A stretch of DNA of 64,000 nt, taken from Streptomyces sp. CB02959 (GTDB lineage Bacteria; Actinomycetota; Actinomycetes; Streptomycetales; Streptomycetaceae). Below the pieces are notes generated by a model, which saw nothing but the letters and a program-made list of their open reading frames with translations, searched no databases and was not told where the DNA came from. Both the position numbers and the translations under genes were made by a program. The stretch covers positions 1 to 64,000 of the forward strand of contig NZ_NNBP01000010.1 in the NCBI RefSeq assembly GCF_002803155.1, written 5' to 3'. Of the stretch, positions 7,824 through 14,736 are shown piece by piece (positions within the stretch are counted from its first letter, which is position 1; each line of letters starts with the position of its first letter).

Positions 7824-9260
7824 ATGGATACCGACAGCGCACGTCCGGCGGTCACCGAATTACGACTGTCCGCCTTCAAGTCCCATCGTGGCGTCACCCT
7901 GCCGCTCGGCCCGTTGACGCTGCTCAGTGGAGACAGCGGAAGCGGCAAGTCCAGCGTGCTCCAGGCCTACGAGATCCTCGCCCGGCTCGGCAGCGGCGAC
8001 CCGTTGGAACGGGCCGTGGGGGTGGTGGCGGGCGGGGCCTCCGCCTGTGTGCCGGCGAGCGCGCGCCCCGATGACCAAGGACGGCGCGGATTCCGCCTCG
8101 GCTGTACGGTCGACGGCTCGATGGGCCCCATCCACCTCGATCTCGCCGTACAGGCCGAACCCGAACTCCGCATCGTCGGCGAGCGGTTGACGGGCTGTGG
8201 AGAGACGCTGCTCACCACCGCCCTCACCGACCCCACCCGTTCCGCCGTCCAGGCGGCCTGGCACACCGCCGGCGCGACCCCCGTGACGCGTGCTCCACTG
8301 CCCGACGACCGGTTGGCCACCTCCCTCCTCCCGCTGCGAGTGGCGGGCAAGACGGAGGGGCAGCGCCTCGTCCTGGCCGCCGCGGAACAAGTCGTGGTCG
8401 CCCTGCGTTCGGCCTTCGTGTGCGATCCGCGGCCGGAGGCCATGCGGGGTCAGGCGGCGGGCGGCGTCGCGCCCGACGGTCGTACGGCGGGCGGCGCGTC
8501 CGGCGGGGGAGGCGCGGGGCGCGGCACCGGGGCGCGCGGCGGCGGCCGGGGCGGCGGACCGGGCCGTTCCGGGAAGGGCGGAGGAACCGGCGGTCCCGGA
8601 GGGCCGACGGCGGGTCCGCTCGGCCGCAAGGGGATCCGGAACGGCGGTGAGGCCAGTGGTTGGGGCCACGACGAGCGCGATGAGGGGCGGCTGCGGTCGT
8701 CCTGCGAAAACCTCGCCGCTGTACTGGAGCGCACCAGCCGCGAATGCGCCCGGCGGCACGCCATCTTGGTCGCAGCCGTACGGGATGCCTGCAACGGGCC
8801 GGTCGACGGGCTGCGGGCGGTGCCCTGGCAGCCGGATGCCACGACGGCAGGGGACGCCGTGGCCGTCGGGGGAGCCGGCGACGGTGCGGTGGCGGGTGGG
8901 CAGGCGGTGCCGGATCCGCAGGCCGTGAGGACGGTCCTCGACCGCGGCGCCCTGGGGGAGATGCCCGTCGAGCAGCTCGGCGACGGTGAGCTGCGGTTCC
9001 TCGCGCTGGCGCTGGTGCTCCTCACCGGCCCCGGAGTGTTGGCCATGGATCCGGTCGGGGAGATCCCGTCGGCGCTGCAGCAGATGACGGTGATGGCCGA
9101 CGGCATGGACCGCTGTATGGACCGCCAGCAGGCCAGGGAACTGGTGTCACTGGCCGTGCGGATGGCCGAACGCGGGCACGTCCGGCTGCTGGGCACGGTG
9201 CGGGACCCCTCGGTCGCGGAGGGGCTGCCCGGGGTGCAGGTGCTACACCTAGGGGTATGA
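7824..9260 (+). CDS. AAA/SMC-type ATPase of unknown role
   Basis: A 478-residue protein of the AAA_21/SMC-like kind. The N-terminus LSAFKSHRGVTLPLGPLTLL leads into Walker A GDSGSGKSS (about 36-44). The C-terminal half has the ABC-like signature LGDGELRFLALALVLL (about 390-405) and a degenerate Walker B (VLAMDPVGE) in place of the usual acidic pair. Between them, about residues 210-285 are an almost pure Gly/Arg/Pro/Ala stretch where related proteins carry a coiled coil or insert. It ends in a 4-base ATGA overlap with a MazG-type gene, so the two products are probably made together. ATP use is likely; the target is unknown. Confidence 0.75.
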   Translation: MDTDSARPAVTELRLSAFKSHRGVTLPLGPLTLLSGDSGSGKSSVLQAYEILARLGSGDPLERAVGVVAGGASACVPASARPDDQGRRGFRLGCTVDGSMGPIHLDLAVQAEPELRIVGERLTGCGETLLTTALTDPTRSAVQAAWHTAGATPVTRAPLPDDRLATSLLPLRVAGKTEGQRLVLAAAEQVVVALRSAFVCDPRPEAMRGQAAGGVAPDGRTAGGASGGGGAGRGTGARGGGRGGGPGRSGKGGGTGGPGGPTAGPLGRKGIRNGGEASGWGHDERDEGRLRSSCENLAAVLERTSRECARRHAILVAAVRDACNGPVDGLRAVPWQPDATTAGDAVAVGGAGDGAVAGGQAVPDPQAVRTVLDRGALGEMPVEQLGDGELRFLALALVLLTGPGVLAMDPVGEIPSALQQMTVMADGMDRCMDRQQARELVSLAVRMAERGHVRLLGTVRDPSVAEGLPGVQVLHLGV

Positions 9261-9613
9261 GTGAGGATCTTCATGCCCTGCAGCGACGCCTGGCCGACTT
9301 CGCGGCCGCCCGGGACTGGCAGCAGTACCACACCCCCAAGAACCTGGCCGCGGCGCTCAGTGTCGAGACCGCGGAACTGGTTGAGATCTTCCAGTGGTTG
9401 ACGCCGGAGGAGTCGGCGAGCGTGATGGCCGACCCGAAGGCGGCCGGCCGGGTGGAGGACGAGGTCGCTGATGTCCTGGCGTATCTCCTCCAGTTCTGTC
9501 AGGCGCTGGGGATCGACCCGTTGACCGCGCTCGCCGCGAAGATCGAACGCAACGAGACGCGGTTCCCGGCGGTCCGGCAGGCGCCCCCGGACCGGCCGCG
9601 GGACGGCAAGTGA
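9257..9613 (+). CDS. MazG-type nucleoside triphosphate pyrophosphohydrolase
   Basis: A 118-residue all-helical enzyme. The metal-binding pattern ExxE (ETAELVE) in helix 1 and EDEVADVLAY (ExxD) in helix 2 is complete, as in MazG-like and dCTPase-like house-cleaning enzymes that cut NTPs or dNTPs to the monophosphate and pyrophosphate. Its length equals that of the single-domain family. Its ATG overlaps the stop of the AAA ATPase, and a strong terminator follows at 9657, which makes it the last gene of the SepF-like operon. Confidence 0.88.
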   Translation: MSEDLHALQRRLADFAAARDWQQYHTPKNLAAALSVETAELVEIFQWLTPEESASVMADPKAAGRVEDEVADVLAYLLQFCQALGIDPLTALAAKIERNETRFPAVRQAPPDRPRDGK

Positions 9614-9656
9614 GCCCCGGTCGAGCGGGGAGCGGGCATCGCGCGACAGGTTGAGG

Positions 9657-9698
9657 CCGGCGGGGCGGGGCGAGAGCCTCCGCCCCGTCGGCTTTTCC
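9657..9698 (+). terminator. Terminator of the SepF-like/AAA/MazG operon
   Basis: A 12-bp stem (CCGGCGGGGCGG with CCGCCCCGTCGG, one wobble pair) and an 11-base loop are followed by CTTTTCC, 44 bases after the MazG stop. Confidence 0.8.
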
Positions 9699-10003
9699 TT
9701 GCCGGGTTGCGGGCCGGCTCGCGCTGTGGACCGCGCTGTGGACCGCGCGCCGGTTCATGCGCCACCGCCGTGGCCGCCATCGTCACTGCCGACACGTGGT
9801 GTGCGCTGTGAGACCTGCGTGCCGAGCCGAAAGGCAGGGATCGCAGTGGCTGGTGCGCCAAAAGAACGTTGAGAGTCGTACGTGACCCAATTCATGCTGG
9901 GTGATGGACGGGAACAGAGAGGCGCACGAGGGAACCCCGAGGGCCGGAAGTGCTGCCGCGACCGCCCCGAATCCGCCTCTCGTCACTCTATGGAGTCATG
10001 GAT

Positions 10004-10030
10004 CTTTCCACAGCGCCTTGGTTGTCCACA
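10004..10030 (+). promoter_or_regulatory. Pair of DnaA boxes upstream of a DUF6099-like gene
   Basis: TTGTCCACA at 10022-10030 is the preferred Streptomyces DnaA box. CTTTCCACA at 10004-10012 on the same strand matches 7 of 9 positions. They lie about 100 bases before the start at 10131. Two boxes are far too few for an origin, so a titration or regulatory site is more likely. Confidence 0.5.
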
Positions 10031-10130
10031 GATTTGCGAATTCCTCTGGCGTTTTTGGCTGTTGGGCCTCACTCTGGGTAGTGGAAGGAGGGCGGGGTGA
10101 ATGCGCATGACGAAGGAAGGAGGGACACAG

Positions 10131-10586
10131 ATGGACGCGGTGCGGATCATCGCGGCCAGTCGGCGCGGTCTGGCGCAGGCGAACACGGTGCATGACGTGG
10201 TCGTCGAGGCGTGGCAGGCGCAAGCCTTGGCGGAGGCGATAGGCAGCCATCTCGCGATATTCGGTCCGTACGAAGTGCGGTCCAGAGCCCGAGGGTTGGG
10301 CGACGCGGGCGGGCGGTTCAGCGGGGGACTGCTGTGCTCGACAGCGACCACCGGCGGGCTGCGGGCAGTCCAGCTGACCGAGATACGCGACGTCAAGTCG
10401 GCCTTAATCGGCCTGTCTCAACTGCTCCGAGAGGTGTGCGAGGCGCTGGTGGGAGTGGTGATCTCGGCCGAGGAGGAGGGGATGTACTGGACCTGTGTGG
10501 AAGCCATGGACACCGCAGACGAGTCGCGGGACCACGTCGCCGGGATACTGGAGAAGCTGGAGGTGCGCGACCGGCACCTTGCCTAG
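10131..10586 (+). CDS. DUF6099-like hypothetical protein with a TTA codon
   Basis: A 151-residue, largely helical protein beginning MDAVRIIAASRRGLAQA. It looks like the actinobacterial DUF6099 family as remembered; its function is unknown. The start is set at 10131 because AAGGAGG lies 7 bases upstream; a GTG or ATG further 5' has no such site. Codon 92 is TTA (10404-10406), the rare leucine codon read by the bldA tRNA, so full translation may be limited to late growth. Two DnaA boxes stand in its promoter region. It is monocistronic between the terminator at 9657 and a gene-poor region. Confidence 0.65.
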   Translation: MDAVRIIAASRRGLAQANTVHDVVVEAWQAQALAEAIGSHLAIFGPYEVRSRARGLGDAGGRFSGGLLCSTATTGGLRAVQLTEIRDVKSALIGLSQLLREVCEALVGVVISAEEEGMYWTCVEAMDTADESRDHVAGILEKLEVRDRHLA

Positions 10587-11251
10587 CAGCGGGCGGGCCG
10601 CCTCCCGACCTGCCCCCTGCGACCACGGTCGGCCCGGCTGGCACCCTATGCCGGCTGACCGCTTGAACCGGCATGTCTGGGCAGAGGCACGCAACCCGCG
10701 CCCCTGGCCGGCCATGACCGGAAGCGCGACCGCAGACAGCGCGACCGCCCATGTCCCTTTGGCTTTCCTCCATCCCTTCCTTACTGCCAGCGGCATTCCT
10801 TCCCTCCCTTCGCCCCTTCCTTTTGTCGATCCCGCCAGTCGATTCCTCTCCGCTGTTCTCCGCCGCTCCTCTTCGCCCCTCCTCGTTGCTTCCTGCTGCT
10901 CCCTGCTTCTCTCTGTTTCTCCCTGCGTCCAGCGGTAACCGGCACGGACCTCGCCGACACCTTCCGTTGCCGTCATCGCCACCGTCAGATCCGTTGCCCT
11001 TGTTGCGGATCCTTGGCGGCTCAGGTCTTGCAGCCTGCCGGGAGCCGGGAGCCGGGAGCCGGGAGCGGAGAGCGGAGAGCCGGGAGTTCGAGGCCCGGGG
11101 CGGGCGTCGGGGAATCGGTCGGGGCCGGTTCGGGACCGAGGGCGTCGCTCATCGCACCCACCACGCACACGGCACGCGCGGGAAGCGGACTCGTCTGGCG
11201 CGACGGTAGGCGCTGACGAGTGTTCCGCTGGACACCGTGCAGGATGGAGGT
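10587..11251. other. Gene-poor region with polypyrimidine tract and G-rich repeat
   Basis: This 665-base stretch has no supportable gene. About 10750-10931 is almost only C and T on the plus strand. At 11038-11090 a GGGAGCC heptamer is repeated. The open frames through it are low-complexity Leu/Ser/Pro translations and were not accepted. Confidence 0.5.
11038..11090 (+). repeat. GGGAGCC tandem repeat, potential G-quadruplex
   Basis: Four GGG tracts spaced by AGCC fit the G3N1-7 quadruplex rule on the plus strand. Decayed units (GGAGAGC) continue the array. It lies about 160-210 bases upstream of the LLM oxidoreductase gene. Confidence 0.6.
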
Positions 11252-12175
11252 ATGGACCTACGCATCTTCACCGAGCCCCAGCAGGGGGCTTCCTACGACA
11301 CCCTTCTGACGGTCGCCAAGGCCACCGAGGACCTCGGGTTCGACGCCTTCTTCCGTTCCGACCACTACCTGCGGATGGGGGACGCCGACGGTCTGCCCGG
11401 CCCGACGGACGCCTGGATCACGCTGGCCGGTCTGGCCCGCGAGACCAAGCGGATCCGGCTCGGCACCCTCATGACGGCAGGCACCTTCCGGCTGCCGGGC
11501 GTGCTGGCCATCCAGGTCGCCCAGGTGGACCAGATGTCCGGTGGCCGGATCGAACTCGGCCTGGGTGCCGGGTGGTTCGAGGAGGAGCACAAGGCGTACG
11601 GCATCCCGTTCCCCAAGGAGAAGCTCGCGCGGTTGGAGGAACAGCTGGCGATCATCACCGGCCTGTGGGGCACCGAAGTAGGAAAGGAGTTCACTTACGA
11701 GGGGAGCTACTACCAGCTGGAGAAGTCGCCCGCGCTGCCCAAGCCCGCTCAGCGCAAGGTGCCGGTGCTGATCGGGGGACACGGCGCGACGCGCACCCCG
11801 CGACTGGCCGCGCAGTACGCCGACGAGTTCAACATGCCCTTCGCCTCGCTCGAAGACAGTGAGCGTCAGTTCGGTCGGGTGCGGGCGGCCGCCGAAGCCG
11901 TCGGGCGCAAGGGCGACGACCTGGTGTACTCCAACGCCCTGGTCGTCTGCGTCGGCAAGAACGACGCCGAGGTGGCGCGACGGGCCGCGGCCATCGGCCG
12001 CGAGGTGCACGAGCTCAAGGCCAACGGTCTGGCGGGCTCGCCCGCGGAGGTCGTGGACAAGCTCGGCCGGTACGCCGCCATCGGCTCGTCCCGGGCCTAT
12101 CTCCAGATGCTGGATCTGGATGATCTGGACCACCTGGAGCTGATCTCCGCGGAGGTCCAGTCGCAGCTGGGCTGA
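11252..12175 (+). CDS. LLM-class F420-dependent oxidoreductase
   Basis: A 307-residue luciferase-like TIM-barrel enzyme. Family signs are FFRSDHYLRM near residue 35, LGTLMTAGTFRLPGVLA near 75, and RIELGLGAGWFEEEHKAYGI near 105, as in actinobacterial F420-linked LLM oxidoreductases. The substrate is unknown. The start at 11252 gives the family N-terminus MDLRIFTEP. The GGAGG directly before it is too close to act as a normal ribosome site, and CAGGAT six bases upstream could be a -10 box of a leaderless message. It appears to be a single-gene unit. Confidence 0.88.
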   Translation: MDLRIFTEPQQGASYDTLLTVAKATEDLGFDAFFRSDHYLRMGDADGLPGPTDAWITLAGLARETKRIRLGTLMTAGTFRLPGVLAIQVAQVDQMSGGRIELGLGAGWFEEEHKAYGIPFPKEKLARLEEQLAIITGLWGTEVGKEFTYEGSYYQLEKSPALPKPAQRKVPVLIGGHGATRTPRLAAQYADEFNMPFASLEDSERQFGRVRAAAEAVGRKGDDLVYSNALVVCVGKNDAEVARRAAAIGREVHELKANGLAGSPAEVVDKLGRYAAIGSSRAYLQMLDLDDLDHLELISAEVQSQLG

Positions 12176-12399
12176 CGTCGCCAGGTCCTTCGGTAGCCGG
12201 GGCGGACGCCTCGTGCCTCGCGTTCGGTTGAGGCGGCGAGCCCGTACCGCGGCGTAGACCTGCCTGCCTGTCTGCCCTCGCTCGTGAGGTGATGTGCGTC
12301 ATGAGCGGGGGCGTCACGATCTCGGGTGCTGCGGTGTCTACCCGGTGAGCCAGGCGCGGCCGTCGTGCCGTGCCTGCCGGCCAGGAGAAGGGACACGGC

Positions 12400-12861
12400 A
12401 TGGAAACCGTGACGATACGACGTGTCATTGCGGCGCCGATCGCCGACGTATTCGAGTGGTGCGCGACGAGCACCCACTACACCCGTTCCCCGTTCGTCCT
12501 CAGGGCGCGATTGGCTCGGCCGGGAGCGGGCGCGCCCTACGGGGTGGGTGCCGTCCGGTTGCACACCTGGCTCATCGGCTGGTTCCGGGAGCGGATCACT
12601 GCGTACAACGCGCCGTACGACTTCGACTACGTCGTCGACCGCAGCTTTCCGCCGGCCCGGCACGAGCTCGGCCGCATGACCTTCACCGAAGTCGCCGAGG
12701 GCACCCTGGTCGTCTGGACGACGGTCTGCCAGGTCCCCGCCCCCTTCGGCGCGGACGCCATCACCCGCGTGCTCGCCAAACCCGTCATCACCCACGTCTT
12801 CGGCAACATCCTCGCTGCTGCCGATGCGGCGCTCACGGGAAACCGCACCAGTCGCCGCTGA
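12400..12861 (+). CDS. SRPBCC-fold (START/polyketide-cyclase-like) protein
   Basis: A 153-residue protein with the helix-grip pattern of SRPBCC proteins: METVTIRRVIAAPIADVFEW at the start, a central strand set, and a C-terminal helix from ITRVLAKPV onward. Such proteins bind hydrophobic ligands or act as cyclases or aromatases; no catalytic assignment is possible here. The start at 12400 follows AGGAGAAGGG at a good distance. The next gene, hen1, starts 132 bases later and probably has its own promoter. Confidence 0.75.
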   Translation: METVTIRRVIAAPIADVFEWCATSTHYTRSPFVLRARLARPGAGAPYGVGAVRLHTWLIGWFRERITAYNAPYDFDYVVDRSFPPARHELGRMTFTEVAEGTLVVWTTVCQVPAPFGADAITRVLAKPVITHVFGNILAAADAALTGNRTSRR

Positions 12862-12981
12862 TGTCCTTGGCGGGGAACGGGCCGCCGGCGCGGGCGGTTT
12901 CGCCGGGCTGGAGAACCGGCGCGCTCCCCGCCAGGTGCGGGGCCCGCGGAAAATCGGTGGGGGAGCGGCACCGTACACACC

Positions 12982-12987
12982 GATACT
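12982..12987 (+). promoter_or_regulatory. Possible -10 box of the hen1-pnkp operon
   Basis: GATACT is followed by six bases and the GTG start at 12994, and no Shine-Dalgarno sequence is present, suggesting leaderless transcription of the RNA repair operon. No -35 box is clear. Confidence 0.4.
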
Positions 12988-12993
12988 CAGCGT

Positions 12994-14736
12994 GTGTTTC
13001 TGACCATAACCACCACCGGTACGACCGACGGCCCCGCGACGGACCTCGGGTTCCTGTTGCACAAGCATCCCGACAAGGCGCAGCAGTTCTCGACCTCGCA
13101 CGGCACCGCGCACGTCCTCTACCCGGAGGCGGACGCGGAGCGCTGCACGGCTGCGTTGCTGTTGGAGGTCGATCCCGTTGCCCTCGTGCGTCGCGGGCAG
13201 GGGAAGGGGCGCGGCGGGGCTCCGGATTCGGCGCTCGGGCGGTACGTGAACGACCGGCCCTACGCGGCGTCGTCCTTGCTGGCGGTGGCGCTGCGGAGCG
13301 TTTTCGCGAGCGCGATGAAGGGGCAGTGCGCGGCCCGGCCGGAGCTGACCGGGCGGCCCATGCCGCTGCGCATCGAGGTGCCGGTGCTGCCCGCCCGGGG
13401 CGGTGCCGAGCTGGTGGAGAAGCTCTTCGGGCCGCTCGGCTGGTCGGTGCTGGCCGAACCGCTGCCGTTGGACGAGACCTTCCCCGAGTGGGGCGACTCG
13501 CGCTATGTACGGCTGGTCCTGGAGGGCGAGTACGAACTCGCCGCCGCGCTACGGCATTTGTATGTGCTGCTGCCGGTCCTGGACGACGCCAAGCACTACT
13601 GGGTGATGCCCGACGAGGTCGACAAGCTGCTGCGCGCCGGCGAGGGCTGGCTGGAGCACCACCCGGAGCAGCGGTTGATCGTCGGCCGCTATCTGGCCCG
13701 CCGCTGGTCGCTGGCCCGTGAGGCGATGGCGCGGCTGGAACTGGAGCGGCTCGCCGAGACGGACGACGCGGCCGTCGAGGAGATCGACAACGCGGTGGAC
13801 GAGGATTCCGACACCGAGGAGAAGCCGGTGCCGCTCGCCGTACGGCGACGGGAGGCCGTTCTCGACGTGCTGCGCTCGGCCGGGGCCGCCCGGGTCCTCG
13901 ATCTTGGCTGCGGGCAGGGGCAGTTGATCGGTGCGCTGCTCAAGGAAGGGCAGTTCACCGAGATCGTCGGGATGGACGTGTCGATGCGGGCGCTCCACGA
14001 GGCCCACCGCAGACTCCGCCTCGACCGGATCTCCGAGCGGCAGTCCCAGCGCGTGAGGCTCGTCCAGGGGTCGTTGGCGTACACGGACAGCAGGCTCAAG
14101 GGCTACGACGCGGCGGTGCTCAGCGAGGTCGTGGAGCATGTCGACCCGGAGCGGCTGCCAGCACTGGAGTACGCGGTCTTCGGGGCGGCCAGGCCCCGGA
14201 CGGTCGTCGTGACCACGCCCAACGTCGAGTACAACGTGCGCTGGGAATCGTTGCCCGCCGGGCAGGTGCGGCACGCGGACCACCGGTTCGAGTGGACGCG
14301 GGAGGAGTTCCGGCGCTGGGCGGAGGAGGTCGCCGCGCGGCACGGCTATGCGGTGACGTTCGGCCCCGTGGGGCCGGAGGACCCGGAGGTCGGGGCGCCC
14401 ACTCAGCTTGCGTGCTTCACCTGCGAGGGCGGTGGTGCCCGTGGGGGTGGTGACACCCGCGCGGACCGTAAGGGCGGCAAGGAAAGCAAAGAAAGCAAGG
14501 GGAGTGAGGGGAGCAGGGGGAGCAGGGGCGGCGAGAAAGGCGTAACAGGCGTAGAAGGTAGTAGAGGCGTGAGCAATGTGGATGGCGCTGGTGGTGTCCG
14601 TAGTGGCCGTGGCGTCATTGGTGACCATGGCGGCGGTGTTGACCATGGTGGCGGTGGTGTCAGTGGCGACCGGGGTGTCCGGGGTGTCAGTGGTGTCGGT
14701 GGCGGGCCGGTCGATGGGAAGGGGGCAGTGGCATGA
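12994..14736 (+). CDS. hen1: 3'-terminal RNA ribose 2'-O-methyltransferase Hen1
   Basis: A 580-residue protein. Residues 1-240 form the bacterial Hen1 N-terminal domain that activates the partner ligase. Residues 285-475 are the methyltransferase with SAM motif VLDLGCGQGQ (301-310), the metal-binding EVVEHVD (378-384) and HADHRFEWTR (427-436). It methylates the 2'-OH of the cleaved RNA 3' end before sealing, protecting repaired tRNA from repeat cutting by ribotoxins. Residues after about 480 are an extra tail of 100 residues, a Lys/Glu/Ser-Gly-rich repeat then a Gly/Val/Asp repeat, not part of the family as I know it. It overlaps pnkp by 4 bases (ATGA). Confidence 0.93.
   Translation: MFLTITTTGTTDGPATDLGFLLHKHPDKAQQFSTSHGTAHVLYPEADAERCTAALLLEVDPVALVRRGQGKGRGGAPDSALGRYVNDRPYAASSLLAVALRSVFASAMKGQCAARPELTGRPMPLRIEVPVLPARGGAELVEKLFGPLGWSVLAEPLPLDETFPEWGDSRYVRLVLEGEYELAAALRHLYVLLPVLDDAKHYWVMPDEVDKLLRAGEGWLEHHPEQRLIVGRYLARRWSLAREAMARLELERLAETDDAAVEEIDNAVDEDSDTEEKPVPLAVRRREAVLDVLRSAGAARVLDLGCGQGQLIGALLKEGQFTEIVGMDVSMRALHEAHRRLRLDRISERQSQRVRLVQGSLAYTDSRLKGYDAAVLSEVVEHVDPERLPALEYAVFGAARPRTVVVTTPNVEYNVRWESLPAGQVRHADHRFEWTREEFRRWAEEVAARHGYAVTFGPVGPEDPEVGAPTQLACFTCEGGGARGGGDTRADRKGGKESKESKGSEGSRGSRGGEKGVTGVEGSRGVSNVDGAGGVRSGRGVIGDHGGGVDHGGGGVSGDRGVRGVSGVGGGPVDGKGAVA
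14465..14725 (+). repeat. Low-complexity repeat region inside the hen1 3' end
   Basis: Degenerate purine-rich units (GGCAAGGAAAGC-like, then GGGGAGCAGG) are followed by GGTGTC/GGTGGC-type units. They encode the Ser/Lys/Gly tail and then the Gly/Val/Asp tail of Hen1. Slippage-type expansion is the likely origin. Confidence 0.6.

Noticed and set aside
10004..10030. Replication origin
   Set aside because: Only two DnaA boxes and no dnaA, dnaN or long box array are present.
10751..11209. Possible 152-codon gene
   Set aside because: It is the translation of the polypyrimidine tract and the GGGAGCC repeat, with no domain features.
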